Positions 30,187-41,963 are shown, counted from the stretch's first letter. The stretch is DNA of 64,000 nt from CALABS01 sp050260775 (GCA_050260775.1 JBLNCP010000022.1:186001-250000), one strand, 5' to 3'. Made by a program: numbers and translations. The notes: a model not told the origin generated them from the sequence alone.

Positions 30187-31499
30187 TTGGCCCTCCCCAC
30201 CGCCATCCGCTGCTGGAAACGGTGGGCGTCCGCCGGATCAAGGCGCACGCGCATGTAAGCGGTTGTCTCGTCGTCACGGCGGGCGACGACCTCGCCATGA
30301 CGGTAAAGCCAGGAGATGTTGGCGCCGTCAGCCAGGGCAAGCTGGACGTCAACCAGTTGACGGCCGGCCGAGAGCCTTTGGTCGAGGCAAGCCAGCAAGG
30401 CATCGACGCCGTCGCCGGTTACCGCGGAAATCGCCACCGCGTCGGTCCGGCGGGAGGCCTGGTTGACAACCTCCTCGCGGCGAGGCGCGTCGAGCAGGTC
30501 GATCTTGTTGAGAGCGTCGACGAGGCCGCGGTCCACCATCTCACCCAATCCCAGATCTCTTAGCACGCCCTCGACGTCGGCGGCCTGGGCTTCGGAATCG
30601 GGGTGGGAGACATCGCGGACGTGCACCACAACGTCTGCCTCCAACACCTCCTCGAGCGTGGCGCGGAACGCCGCAACCAACTCGTGGGGAAGATCGGAGA
30701 CGAAGCCGACCGTATCGGAAAGGATGATCTGGCGACCCGACGGCAGCTTGAGCCCGCGCATGGTGGGATCGAGGGTGGCGAAGAGCATGTCCTGGGCGAG
30801 GACTTCGGCGCGGGTCAGCCGGTTGAACAGCGTCGACTTGCCCGCATTGGTGTAGCCGACCAGGGCGATAATCGGATAGGGCACGCGGCGACGCGCCGAA
30901 CGGTGCAGTTCGCGGGTGCGCTTCACCTCTTCCAACTCGCGCTTCAACTTGACGATGCGCTCACCGATCATGCGGCGGTCGGCTTCGATCTGGGTCTCGC
31001 CGGGGCCGCCCAGGAATCCAAAACCGCCACGCTGACGCTCAAGGTGGGTCCAGGAGCGCACCAGGCGTGACCGTTGGTACGACAACGCCGCCAGTTCGAC
31101 CTGCAGGGAGCCTTCGCGGGTGCGGGCCCGTTCGCCAAAGATTTCCAGGATGAGGCCTGTGCGGTCGATGACCTTGCACGACCACGCCTTTTCCAGGTTG
31201 CGCTGCTGGACCGGCGAAAGGTGGCCGTCGACCACCGCGACGCCTACCTCCTTGTCCTTGACCTCACTTGCCAGCCGGTCGACTGCCCCCTTGCCGAGCA
31301 AGGTAGCGGGGCGACGCTTGGCCACAGGCACAACCTCGGCCAGGACGATGTCGAGGGCGATGGCCTGGGCCAGCCCGATAGCCTCATCCAGGCGCGCTTC
31401 CGGTATCCGGATGCCGCCCTCACCCGCCTTCAAGGCGGGATGGACGACCATGGCACGCTGCGGTGGGGACTGGGTACGTTCGGCCTGTCCGTTCGCCAA
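30183..31499 (-). CDS. hflX: GTPase HflX
   Basis: 438 residues. N-terminal HflX domain with GEGGIRIPEARLDEAIGLA, then the GTPase G1 GYTNAGKST, G3 DTVGFVSDLP and G4 NKID. HflX splits stalled 70S ribosomes under stress. The start shown is TTG 31499, two bases after the hfq stop; ATG 31451 is a possible alternative but has no good ribosome-binding site. Gene order hfq-hflX is conserved. Confidence 0.93.
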   Translation of the reverse strand: MANGQAERTQSPPQRAMVVHPALKAGEGGIRIPEARLDEAIGLAQAIALDIVLAEVVPVAKRRPATLLGKGAVDRLASEVKDKEVGVAVVDGHLSPVQQRNLEKAWSCKVIDRTGLILEIFGERARTREGSLQVELAALSYQRSRLVRSWTHLERQRGGFGFLGGPGETQIEADRRMIGERIVKLKRELEEVKRTRELHRSARRRVPYPIIALVGYTNAGKSTLFNRLTRAEVLAQDMLFATLDPTMRGLKLPSGRQIILSDTVGFVSDLPHELVAAFRATLEEVLEADVVVHVRDVSHPDSEAQAADVEGVLRDLGLGEMVDRGLVDALNKIDLLDAPRREEVVNQASRRTDAVAISAVTGDGVDALLACLDQRLSAGRQLVDVQLALADGANISWLYRHGEVVARRDDETTAYMRVRLDPADAHRFQQRMAVGRAN

Positions 31500-31501
31500 G
31501 A

Positions 31502-31753
31502 TTATTCTTCGCCGTTTTCCTTGTTCGGCTCGAACAGCTGGATCGGATTGGAGGGCATCACCGTAGAAATGGCGTGCTTGTAGACCAGCTGCGTATGACC
31601 GTCACGGCGCAACAGCACGGAGAAGTTGTCGAACCAGGTGACGATGCCCTGAAGCTTAACACCGTTGACCAGGAAGATGGTGACCGGCGTTTTGTTCTTG
31701 CGGATGTGATTGAGAAAAACATCCTGAACGTTCTGGGACTTTTCCGCGGACAT
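31502..31753 (-). CDS. hfq: RNA chaperone Hfq
   Basis: 83 residues with the Sm1 motif (QNVQDVFLNHIRKNKTPVTI, FLVNGVKLQGIVTWFDNFSV) and Sm2 (YKHAISTVMP). It helps small RNAs pair with mRNAs as a hexamer. The C-terminal tail is short. Coupled closely to hflX, as in nearly all proteobacteria. Confidence 0.97.
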   Translation of the reverse strand: MSAEKSQNVQDVFLNHIRKNKTPVTIFLVNGVKLQGIVTWFDNFSVLLRRDGHTQLVYKHAISTVMPSNPIQLFEPNKENGEE

Positions 31754-31837
31754 GGGTGGGATCCGTTCTTATTTGCCCGAAATGCTTATCGTCCATCACC
31801 GAGAAGAAGCCTTCCCTAAGACCACCTCTCGTTACCA

Positions 31838-32509
31838 TCAAATCGGGGATATGGGAACCGATAGTTCACGGACAAGAGCGACTATCGCATTGCAGCAGGA
31901 CAGATGACATACTGGCGGGTGGGCGTCGAACTCACCCGGTCGGGGAGGTTCTGCCCTTATCAACATTGGCGTGCACCCTGAATCGTGTCCGCAATGCATG
32001 TCGATGGGGGCATCGCCGACAAACCATACTTCGGCACCAGGCTCTAACCCACCCGCGGCCAGCGCCATGTGCACCGGCGCCGGATGCGGCTTGTCCGCCT
32101 TGGCGTCCGAGGCGCCGACCAGTGCCCCGAACAGGCCCGTCCACCCCAGCGCCTCGACCTCCTTGCGCAGGAAGCCTCCTCGCTTGTTGCTGACCACGGC
32201 GAGGTAAATCCCAAGCGCGTTCAGTTCCTTCAGCATGGCCATCGCGCCGGGGAGCGGCCGCAGGTGCGCCATGTGGATGGCCTCGAAGCTCTTGTAGAAG
32301 ACGTCCCTCGCCTCCTCCCAACGGTCGCCGAACATCTCGGGAAAGGAGTCCCTGAGGGACTTGGCGACGTTGGCCCGGGTTTCGTCCATGGTCCATTCCG
32401 GCAGTCCGAAATGACGGAAGGTCATGTTGTAGGCTTCCTGGATGCACAGCCACGAATCGACGAGCGTGTTGTCCCAATCGAAAATGACGGCACGGGGCTT
32501 GGCGATCAC
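31838..32509 (-). CDS. HAD-like phosphatase (phosphoglycolate phosphatase type)
   Basis: 223 residues. Motif I DWDNTLVDS with nucleophile Asp11 and Asp13, motif II Ser in AVVSNKRGG, and motif III with the VGDAPIDMHCG Asp pair. Small alpha cap, as in Gph. It overlaps the aminotransferase gene by four bases. Exact substrate unknown. Confidence 0.88.
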   Translation of the reverse strand: MIAKPRAVIFDWDNTLVDSWLCIQEAYNMTFRHFGLPEWTMDETRANVAKSLRDSFPEMFGDRWEEARDVFYKSFEAIHMAHLRPLPGAMAMLKELNALGIYLAVVSNKRGGFLRKEVEALGWTGLFGALVGASDAKADKPHPAPVHMALAAGGLEPGAEVWFVGDAPIDMHCGHDSGCTPMLIRAEPPRPGEFDAHPPVCHLSCCNAIVALVRELSVPISPI

Positions 32510-33354
32510 GACGCGCGATACTCCAGATAGCGGCGGCGCAGTTCCAGCGTCACCGGGCCAGGGCTGCCGGTGCCGACCGGTCGCCCGTCGATGCGGGTGA
32601 CCGGCAGCACCATGATGGTAGTCCCTGAGGCAAACGCCTCGCGGGCGGCCATCGCCTCGGCGACCGTGAACGGGCGCTCGCCGACTTCCACGCCCATCTC
32701 ACGAGCCAGCCGAAGGACGTTGCTGCGGGTGACGCCGCCGAGGATGTGCTGATCGGCGGGATGGGTGAGCAGGGCTCCATCCTTGGCGATGATGAAGGCG
32801 TTGGTGGCCGATCCCTCGGTGACGCAGCCCTTCGCGTCGACCAGCCACGCCTCCCAGGCACCGGCCTCCTTGGCAGACTGGCGGGCGAGGACATTGGCGA
32901 GCAGGCCGACCGACTTGATATCAACCCGCTGCCAGCGCTGGTCAGGGCGGGTGACTACCGCGACCCCCTCCTCCACCATTGAGGCTGAGGCGCCCTTCTG
33001 GGACCACGCGCTGACCACCAGACTGGAGACCGCATCCTGTGGAAACAGGTGGTTGCGATGGGCGACGCCGCGGCTGGCCTGAACATAGACCACCCCGTCG
33101 GTGACGCGATTGCGCCGAACCACCTCGGCCAGAATGAATGGGATGGTGCACCGCGCGACCGGCCAGGCGACGGCCAGAGCCGCCAGAGATCGCTCAAGCC
33201 TGTCGAGGTGCTGTTCGACGTGGCGCACGCGCCCACCCAGCACCGGCATCACCTCGTAGACGGCATCGCCGAACTGGTAGCCGCGATCTTCGATGTGGAC
33301 CGCAGCCTCGTCGTGCGGGACGTAACGCCCGTTGACGTAGGATACCCTTGGCAC
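32506..33354 (-). CDS. dat: D-amino acid aminotransferase / class IV aminotransferase
   Basis: 282 residues, PLP fold type IV. Lys147 in DIKSVGLLANVLA binds PLP, and Arg/Tyr-rich YQFGDAVYEVMPV is characteristic. The later GGVTRSNVLRLA and GTTIMVLPVTRIDG also fit. D-alanine transaminase supplies D-Glu or D-Ala for peptidoglycan, but branched-chain activity cannot be excluded. Overlaps the HAD gene (ATGA). Confidence 0.85.
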   Translation of the reverse strand: MPRVSYVNGRYVPHDEAAVHIEDRGYQFGDAVYEVMPVLGGRVRHVEQHLDRLERSLAALAVAWPVARCTIPFILAEVVRRNRVTDGVVYVQASRGVAHRNHLFPQDAVSSLVVSAWSQKGASASMVEEGVAVVTRPDQRWQRVDIKSVGLLANVLARQSAKEAGAWEAWLVDAKGCVTEGSATNAFIIAKDGALLTHPADQHILGGVTRSNVLRLAREMGVEVGERPFTVAEAMAAREAFASGTTIMVLPVTRIDGRPVGTGSPGPVTLELRRRYLEYRAS

Positions 33355-33356
33355 GC

Positions 33357-34733
33357 TCAGAAATACTCCAGGCGGACGGAAAACATCTTCTCGACCTTCT
33401 TCACCGCGTCGGCGACGGCGAACAGGACGACGCGGTCGCCCGACTGCACCACCGTGTTGCCGCGCGGACTGATGACCTGGCCGTCGCGGACCACGGCGCC
33501 CACGAGGACGCCGGCGGGCAACTTGACGTCACGCAGCGGCTTGCCGACCAGGGGCGATGTCTCAAGGGCATCGGCCTCGATCAACTCGCCGAATCCTTCG
33601 TGCAGGGAATGGACGCCGTGGATGCGGCCGCGGCGGACATGCTGAAGGATGTTGGACACGGTGATGGCGCGCGGACTGATCACCACATCGACCCCGAGAG
33701 GCCCCATCAGGGCATTGTAGGTCGTCTTGTTGATCAGTGCCATGGCGCGCCGGGCTCCGGTGCGCTTGGCCAGCAACGAGGAGAGGATGTTGGTCTCGTC
33801 GTCGTTGGTGACCGAAACCACCGTCTCGGACGCCGCCACCGACGCTTCGGCCAGTATCTCAGGGTCGAGGACGTCGCCGTTGAGCACCACTGTCCGGTGC
33901 AGCGTCTTGGCGACGTATTCCGCCCGTTCCTTGCTGCTCTCGATGATCTTGACCGATGCCCCGCTGTGGTCGGCTTCGATTTGCTGCGCCAGGAACAGGC
34001 CGATGTTGCCGCCGCCGAACACCACAATGCGACGGGCCTCCTGGTCTTCGCGGCCGAAGGCGGCAAGGGCGCGGTTCACGTGGTTCGTATCGGCGACGAA
34101 ATAGACTTCGTCGCCGTCGATCATCTGATCCTCGGCGGTCGGCACAATGGCCTTGCCACCGCGGATGATGGCGATCACCACGATGTTGAGGTCGGGAAAG
34201 AGCACGGTCAGCTGGCGCAGCGGCGTGTTGATCAACGGGCACTGATCGGTACAGCGCACACCGATCAGGCGGACCTTGTCGCCGGCCAGCGGAATTACGT
34301 CGGTGGCTCCGGGCACCTGCAGCCGCCGGCTGATGGCGCGAGCCACCTCGATTTCGGGGCTGATGATCACGTCGATCGGCATGTGGTCGCGCGAGAAAAG
34401 CGTCGCCCACATGGGCTGCAGATAGCTCTGGGCGCGGACACGGGCGATCTTGGTGGGCACGTTGAACAGCGAATGCGCCACTTGGCACGCCACCATGTTG
34501 ACTTCGTCGGCATGGGTGACCGCGATCAGCATGTCTGCATCGGCCGCCCCGGCCTGCTCCAGCACCGTGGGATGGGAGGCGTGCCCAAGGATGGCCTGCA
34601 CGTCCAGGGTGTCGCTGATCTTGCGGATCAGTTCCGGGCGCTGGTCGATGACCGTGACGTCGTTGTTCTCGCTGGCGAGATAATGGGCGATGTTGAAACC
34701 GACGACGCCGGCTCCGCAGACGATGACCTTCAT
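33357..34733 (-). CDS. trkA: Trk potassium uptake system, TrkA subunit
   Basis: 458 residues: two RCK repeats, each a Rossmann domain (MKVIVCGAGVVGFNIAHYL at the N-terminus and IVVFGGGNIGLFLAQQIEA at the second) followed by a TrkA-C domain. It binds NAD(H) and gates TrkH. trkH is not in the window. ATG 34733 is chosen because it starts the Rossmann fold; the open frame extends further but has no support. Confidence 0.95.
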   Translation of the reverse strand: MKVIVCGAGVVGFNIAHYLASENNDVTVIDQRPELIRKISDTLDVQAILGHASHPTVLEQAGAADADMLIAVTHADEVNMVACQVAHSLFNVPTKIARVRAQSYLQPMWATLFSRDHMPIDVIISPEIEVARAISRRLQVPGATDVIPLAGDKVRLIGVRCTDQCPLINTPLRQLTVLFPDLNIVVIAIIRGGKAIVPTAEDQMIDGDEVYFVADTNHVNRALAAFGREDQEARRIVVFGGGNIGLFLAQQIEADHSGASVKIIESSKERAEYVAKTLHRTVVLNGDVLDPEILAEASVAASETVVSVTNDDETNILSSLLAKRTGARRAMALINKTTYNALMGPLGVDVVISPRAITVSNILQHVRRGRIHGVHSLHEGFGELIEADALETSPLVGKPLRDVKLPAGVLVGAVVRDGQVISPRGNTVVQSGDRVVLFAVADAVKKVEKMFSVRLEYF

Positions 34734-34752
34734 GCCCGCCCCCTGACCATCC

Positions 34753-36156
34753 TTAACCGCGCGTCTTTTCGTCGGTGTTGACGCCCAGCAGCTTGAGCTT
34801 TCGATGGAGGGCCGAGCGCTCCATGCCGACGAAAGCCGCGGTGCGCGAAATGTTGCCGGCAAATCGGTTGACCTGCGCCAGCAGGTATTCGCGCTCGAAC
34901 AGTTCGCGCGCGTCCCTGAGCGGCAAGGTCATGATCTCGCTCGACTTCTCCCAGCGCAACACCGCCGGAGTAATGGCGCCGATCTCGCTGGGCAGCATGT
35001 CGGCGCGGATGGGCTCCCCAGCTTCCCCAGGAGCCATGATCAACAGCCAGTCCATGACGTTGCGGAGCTGGCGCACGTTGCCGGGCCAGTCATAGGCCTG
35101 GAGCGCAGCCAGCGCGTCTTCGCCCAGCGGGCGCGGCTGAACGCCGGCGGCTTGCGCCGCCAGTTGCATGAAGTGGCGCGCCAGCAGGGGAATGTCCTCC
35201 TTGCGCTCGCGCAGCGAGGGGACGCGCACCGGCACTACATTGAGGCGATAGAACAAATCCTCGCGGAACCGCCCGGCGGCGATCTCGGCCTGCGGGTCGC
35301 GGTTGGTGCTGGCGATAACGCGCACGTCCACCTCGACCCGGGTGCCGCCGCCGACGCGCTCGAAGGTCTGGTCCTGCAGGACCCGGACGATCTTGCCCTG
35401 GGTTTCCAGCGGCATGTCGCCGACCTCATCGAGCAGCAAGGTGCCGCCGTGGGCCTGCTCGAAGGTGCCGATTTTTCGGGGGTTGTCGGGGCCATCGCCA
35501 TGCTCGGTCCCGAACAGCTCGATTTCCATCCGGTCCGGGTGCATGGCTGCGCAATTGACAACGACAAACGGACCATCGGCGCGACGCGAGCGGGCATGGA
35601 TGATGCGCGCCACCACTTCCTTGCCGGAGCCGGCCGGGCCCGTCACGAGCACGCGGGAATTTGTCGGCGCGGCCTTGTCGATGGCGGAGCGGATCTGCTG
35701 AACAAGCGGCGACGTCCCGACGAGGTCGGCTGCATTGCCGCTGGTCCCGGCGCGCAGCCGCAACTCACGGTTCTCGCGCCTAAGGCGTGCCGCCTCGATG
35801 GCACGATCCACGATGATGAGCAGTCGGTCGGTCTGGAAAGGCTTCTCGATGAAGTCGTAGGCGCCGATCTTGATGGCTTCGACGGCGGTCTCGATGGTCC
35901 CATGGCCCGAAATCATCACCACGGGCACTTCCGGGTGCTCGCGCTTTACGGCCTCAAGGATGCCCAGGCCGTCGAGCTTCGATCCCTGCAGCCAGATGTC
36001 CTGGATGATCAGGCTGGGCCGGCGCGCGCGCACCGCCTCCAACGCCGCATCGGAATTGGCGGCCTCGCGAGTGGAATAGCCTTCGTCCTCGAGGATGCCG
36101 GCAATGAGCGCACGGATATCGGCCTCATCGTCGACGATCAGGATGTCATGCGCCAT
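34753..36156 (-). CDS. ntrX: Two-component response regulator NtrX
   Basis: 467 residues: receiver domain with phospho-acceptor Asp53 (IIQDIWLQG) and the conserved Lys in FIEKPF, AAA+ domain with Walker A GPAGSGKE and LLLDEVGDMP, and a Fis-type HTH (SRTAAFVGMERSALHRKLKL). The sigma-54-contacting GAFTGA loop is missing; the matching region reads GTEHGDGPDNPRKIG. NtrX proteins without this loop do not act as standard sigma-54 activators. Overlaps ntrY by 11 bases. Confidence 0.95.
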   Translation of the reverse strand: MAHDILIVDDEADIRALIAGILEDEGYSTREAANSDAALEAVRARRPSLIIQDIWLQGSKLDGLGILEAVKREHPEVPVVMISGHGTIETAVEAIKIGAYDFIEKPFQTDRLLIIVDRAIEAARLRRENRELRLRAGTSGNAADLVGTSPLVQQIRSAIDKAAPTNSRVLVTGPAGSGKEVVARIIHARSRRADGPFVVVNCAAMHPDRMEIELFGTEHGDGPDNPRKIGTFEQAHGGTLLLDEVGDMPLETQGKIVRVLQDQTFERVGGGTRVEVDVRVIASTNRDPQAEIAAGRFREDLFYRLNVVPVRVPSLRERKEDIPLLARHFMQLAAQAAGVQPRPLGEDALAALQAYDWPGNVRQLRNVMDWLLIMAPGEAGEPIRADMLPSEIGAITPAVLRWEKSSEIMTLPLRDARELFEREYLLAQVNRFAGNISRTAAFVGMERSALHRKLKLLGVNTDEKTRG

Positions 36157-38389
36157 GAGTTGCCGTCTGCTCGGTTGACGCCGCGGTTGCGGGATGCGGT
36201 TCGGTGTCCTGGAAGATCAGGCCGACGCGGGCTCCGCCCCCCGGCGCGTCCCGCAAGTAAAGGTCACCCCCATGGTCTTCCATGATTTTCTTGACGATGG
36301 CAAGACCTAATCCGGTGCCTTTGGCGCGGGTCGTTACATAGGGTTCGGTAAGGCGGTCGCGGTTCTCTGCCGGCAAGCCTTTGCCGTTGTCGCTGACCTC
36401 GATGACGATTTCCCCGCCCTGCCGTTCCAGGGTGAGGCCCACCCGTCCCGGAGGCAAATCTTCCCCCTCACGGCCCCTAATCGCCTCGACAGCGTTCTTC
36501 AACAGGTTGGTCAGTGCCTGGCCAATCAAGCGGCCGTCACAATGGACGGGAACCGGCTCGCCCGGAAGCACGGTCTCGACCACCACGTCCGGGTACCCCG
36601 TCTTCTGCAGGAAACTGGCCTGACGGCAGATGTCGGCCAGATCCTCCGTCTTCATCTGCGGCGCCGGCATGCGGGCGAAGGATGAGAATTCGTCGACCAT
36701 CCGGCCGATGTCGCCCACCTGGCGAACGATGGTCTCGATCAGAGCGGCGTAGGTCTCAGGATCGCTCTGGATTTCCTTGAAATATTTGCGTTTCAGCCGC
36801 TCCGCCGACAGTTGGATCGGGGTCAGCGGGTTCTTGATTTCGTGGGCGATGCGGCGGGCGACGTCGGCCCAGGCCGCCTTGCGCTGGGCCGAGACCAGTT
36901 CGGTGATGTCGTCGAAGGTGATGACGTAGCCGATCGTCTCGCCCCCCAGTCGTTCGGCGGCAGCGCGCACCAGCAGGGTGCGGTTGCGTCCTTGGCGCGC
37001 CAGCTTCACCTCATGATGAGCTTGCCGGTCGGGGCGGCGGCGCGCCTCGTCAAGGGCCTCGGCGAATTCGGGGGCCACTTCCTCCAGCGGTAATCCGGCA
37101 ACGTCGCCGGCCTGAACGGTCAAGAGCTCGCAAGCGGAACGGTTGGCGAGATGGACGCGTCCCGCGCGGTCGAGGCCGACCACACCTGCGGAAACGCCTG
37201 CCAGCACGGTTTCGGTGAACCGTCGGCGCTCGTCAAGCTCGCGGTTGGCATCCACAAGCTCCTGCCGCTGTTCGTCCAACTGCTCGGTCATGCGGTTGAA
37301 GGCCCGGGTCAGGGTGCCGACCTCGTCCGCCCCAGCTTCGTCAACGCGCGCCGAAAGGTCGCCGGAACGCACCTTTTCCGCCGCATCGATCAGACGGGCG
37401 ATGGGGGTCGCCAGCCGCGTCGCCATCATCAGACCGACCCAGACCGCCGCCAGCAGAATTAAGAGCGACACAACGGCAAAGATCACCGAGAAAGCCTGTT
37501 CAAGGCTGGACCGCCGCCCCTCAAGCTTCTCGTACTCGGCGACCGCCGCCGAGGTCTGTTCGACGTGGTTCACCACCTTGGGGTCTACGAACCGGCCGAC
37601 ATACAGATAGACTTCGCCAAAGAAGCCCTGGAGCCTGACCAGCGCACGGACCCGCTCCTCGTCCTCGCTGGTGAGCACGGCCACGTCCCCCGACCGCGCC
37701 TTCTCGCGGGCCCAATACGGGATCTGATCGATGCTGGATTCGATGGAGAACGCAAGACCGGAACGCGCCAGGACCCGCCCTTGATCATCGAACACCACCG
37801 CTTCGGTCAGACCGCGGATGGCGGCTTGCGTGGCCACGAAGGCACTGAAGCGCTGTTGGTTGGCGACCAGCAGCGGCCCCTCGCGCGACAGATCGTTGGC
37901 CATCGCCAGGGCATCACCGTTGATGACCTGCTGATGTTCCTCGAGATAGGCTTTGGCGACCTGGATCGACTCGTGAAGCGCCGTCCGTACCCGGTCCGAG
38001 AACCAGCTTTCGATGCCATAGCGGAAGAACACAGTCGAGCCGACCGACACGATAATCGACGGGGTGACGGCCACCAAGGCGAACAGAAGGATGAAGCGGA
38101 GATGCAGCTTGGAACCGCTGGATCCCCGGCGGCGCGCCCGCCAGACGGCGACCACGCGCACCGCCACGACGGCGCCAAGAGCCAGCAGCAGCGCGACGTC
38201 CAGGCCCAGCAGGGACAGAACCGTCACCGGGTCGGGCCCGGTCGCATCGGAAACCGTCATTGCCAGGAAGGTGGCGATGACCGAGGGGACGGCGGCCAAC
38301 GTCAGGGCATAGGCAAGCCGGCGGGCGAGGCCGACCCGCCGGGCCCACAGCATCAGGCGAACTCCAGGCCGGCGGCGGTCGGAAGCCAT
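36146..38389 (-). CDS. ntrY: Sensor histidine kinase NtrY
   Basis: 747 residues. Two to four N-terminal helices bracket a periplasmic/CHASE-like region, then a HAMP (ARLIDAAEKVRSGDLSARV), a PAS domain (RFTETVLAGVSAGVVGLDR) and a HisKA domain with His in HEIKNPLTPIQ, and HATPase_c with DNGKGLP and TGLGLAIVKKI. It is the partner of NtrX in nitrogen or redox signalling. The kinase is intact. Confidence 0.95.
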   Translation of the reverse strand: MASDRRRPGVRLMLWARRVGLARRLAYALTLAAVPSVIATFLAMTVSDATGPDPVTVLSLLGLDVALLLALGAVVAVRVVAVWRARRRGSSGSKLHLRFILLFALVAVTPSIIVSVGSTVFFRYGIESWFSDRVRTALHESIQVAKAYLEEHQQVINGDALAMANDLSREGPLLVANQQRFSAFVATQAAIRGLTEAVVFDDQGRVLARSGLAFSIESSIDQIPYWAREKARSGDVAVLTSEDEERVRALVRLQGFFGEVYLYVGRFVDPKVVNHVEQTSAAVAEYEKLEGRRSSLEQAFSVIFAVVSLLILLAAVWVGLMMATRLATPIARLIDAAEKVRSGDLSARVDEAGADEVGTLTRAFNRMTEQLDEQRQELVDANRELDERRRFTETVLAGVSAGVVGLDRAGRVHLANRSACELLTVQAGDVAGLPLEEVAPEFAEALDEARRRPDRQAHHEVKLARQGRNRTLLVRAAAERLGGETIGYVITFDDITELVSAQRKAAWADVARRIAHEIKNPLTPIQLSAERLKRKYFKEIQSDPETYAALIETIVRQVGDIGRMVDEFSSFARMPAPQMKTEDLADICRQASFLQKTGYPDVVVETVLPGEPVPVHCDGRLIGQALTNLLKNAVEAIRGREGEDLPPGRVGLTLERQGGEIVIEVSDNGKGLPAENRDRLTEPYVTTRAKGTGLGLAIVKKIMEDHGGDLYLRDAPGGGARVGLIFQDTEPHPATAASTEQTATHGA

Positions 38390-38392
38390 GGC

Positions 38393-39843
<1,451 letters not shown>

Positions 39844-39844
<1 letters not shown>

Positions 39845-40956
39845 CAGGTCTCGTCCCCCTCTTGGACCATGGGCAGCATCACCTGGAATACGGTGCGGCG
39901 CGGCATGCTGTCGAACTCCACCACCCCGCCATGGTCACCGACGATCTTGGCGACCAAGGCAAGGCCCAGGCCGGTGCCTGACGGCTTCGTGGTTACGAAG
40001 GCATCGAACAGGTGTGGCCTCAGGTCCTCGGGGATGCCGGGACCGTTGTCCTGAATGCTGACGACCAACGGCAGATGCCGGCGGGTGTCGCTGCCGCGAA
40101 CCGCCAAGCGAACCCCATGCTGGTAGGCGGTGGACAAGACGATTTCACCACCCTCGGCGGGAGCCGCTTCAGCCGCGTTCTTGATGAGGTTCAAGAACAC
40201 CTGCACCAACTGGTCGCGGTTGCCGAACACCGGCGGCAGCGACGGGTCGTAGTTCTCGGTGAAGCGGATATGACGGGCAAAGCCGTTTTCGGCCAGCCGC
40301 CGCACGTGCTCCAGCACCTGGTGGATGTTGACGGCCCGTCGCTCGATCGGGCGTTCGTCCGAGAACACCTCCATGCGGTCGACCAGCGCGACGATGCGGT
40401 CCGCTTCGTCGACGATCAGGCGCGTCAGCACCCGATCTTCCTCGCCGACGCTGGACTCAAGCAATTGCGCGGCGCCGCGGATGCCGGACAGCGGGTTCTT
40501 CACTTCGTGCGCCAGCATGGATGCCATCGCGGTGACCGACCGGGCGGCATTGCGGCTGGCAAGCTGGCTTCCGATCTTCAGCGCGATGGATTGCTCGTGG
40601 AGCGACAGCGCAACCGCTCCCGGCAGTTCTCCCACCGGAGCCGCCTGGGCCGTGACGGTGCGGTGGCCGGTGCGGGGCGTATCAAGGTCGACGCCGTATT
40701 CCGAGACCACCAGTGCGTTGTCTCGCGCCTGCCCAATCAGGGAGAGGATCGGGCAGTCCGGTGGCAGGAATTCGGTGAGCGGCCGGCCGCACAGATAGGC
40801 GGCGCTCGACTGGAAGAGCTGTTCCGCCGAGGCGTTGGCATAGCGAATGAGATTGCCCTCATCGATTACGACCACCGAAGAGGCCAACGATCCAAGGACG
40901 ATCGACGGGTCGAGGGCCGGAGGCGGCTGCCGGCGCAATGGCGTGGTCTTGCCCAT
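39844..40956 (-). CDS. ntrB: Nitrogen sensor histidine kinase NtrB
   Basis: 370 residues, soluble. PAS domain about 20-120, phospho-acceptor His150 in HEVKNPLSGIRGAAQLL, and HATPase_c with QDNGPGIPEDL and GTGLGLALVAKI. NtrB phosphorylates NtrC and is controlled by PII. Overlaps dusB at its start by the TGATG arrangement. Confidence 0.97.
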
Positions 40957-41963
40957 CAGGCGGCGGCCCTGTCCAGCAATGGTAAGTAGAAATCAACGAT
41001 CATCCGCCGCACGACCTCAGGTTCCGCGGAGCGGTTGACGGCGGCCCGGAACTCAGCGGACCCCGGTAGCCCGCGGGAATACCAGGCCACATGCTTGCGT
41101 GCCATGCGGGCGCCGGTTTCGCTGCCGTAATGGCTGAGCATCTCGTCGAAATGCTCGAGAAGGATCGCCAGTTGCTGATCCAGGCTAGGGGCGGCGGGCC
41201 GCTCGCCGGTGGCGAGGCATTGGGCGACTTGCCCCGGGAACCAGGGGCGGCCGTAAGTGCCGCGCCCGATCATCACGCCGTCGGCGCCCGATTGCTCGAG
41301 AGCGCTGAGGGCGTCGTCAAAGGTCTCGATGTCGCCATTGACCACCACGGGGATCGACACCGCCTCCTTGACCTGGCGGACGAACGACCAATCGGCGGTG
41401 CCGGTATAGAATTGTTGCCGGGTGCGCCCATGCACCGTGACCATGCGGATGCCGCTCTGCTCGGCGATACGTGCCAGGTTGGGAGCATTGAGGCTGTTGT
41501 GGTCCCAGCCCATGCGCATTTTGAGCGTGACCGGCAGATCCACCGCCTTGACCGTCGCTTCCATCAGGCGGCCGGCCAGGACCTCGTCCTTCATCAATGC
41601 GGATCCTGCCTCGCCCTTGACGGCGACCTTCTTCACCGGGCAGCCCATGTTGATGTCGATGATGGCGGCGCCGCGGTCGCGGTTCATTCGCGCGGCCTCA
41701 GCCATGACCTCGGGTTCGCACCCTGCCAGTTGCACAGACAAGGGGAATTCGTCGGCACAGCCGGTCGCCATTTTCACCGTTTGCTTGTTCGCGCGGATCA
41801 TAGCCTGGCTGGCAATCATCTCGGACACCACCAGACCAACGCCCATGCGCTTGACGAGGCGCCGGAACGGCATGTCGGTAACCCCCGACATGGGGGCCAA
41901 GATAACCGGATTGGCCAGAGAAACCGGGCCGACCGTGAGGGATGTACGCGGTGCCATGCTCAT
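40956..41963 (-). CDS. dusB: tRNA-dihydrouridine synthase DusB (NifR3 type)
   Basis: 335 residues. FMN-binding TIM barrel with APMSGVTDMPFRR, the Cys-containing INMGCPVKKV loop (active Cys), KMRMGWDHNS and VHGRTRQQFYTG. It reduces uridines in tRNA. In many proteobacteria it heads the ntrBC operon (nifR3). ATG 41963 is chosen; the upstream open frame has no support. A divergent leader follows. Confidence 0.95.
   Translation of the reverse strand: MSMAPRTSLTVGPVSLANPVILAPMSGVTDMPFRRLVKRMGVGLVVSEMIASQAMIRANKQTVKMATGCADEFPLSVQLAGCEPEVMAEAARMNRDRGAAIIDINMGCPVKKVAVKGEAGSALMKDEVLAGRLMEATVKAVDLPVTLKMRMGWDHNSLNAPNLARIAEQSGIRMVTVHGRTRQQFYTGTADWSFVRQVKEAVSIPVVVNGDIETFDDALSALEQSGADGVMIGRGTYGRPWFPGQVAQCLATGERPAAPSLDQQLAILLEHFDEMLSHYGSETGARMARKHVAWYSRGLPGSAEFRAAVNRSAEPEVVRRMIVDFYLPLLDRAAA

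Noticed and set aside
33348..34781. 477-residue open frame on the plus strand
   Set aside because: Antisense to trkA; composition is that of a mirror frame.
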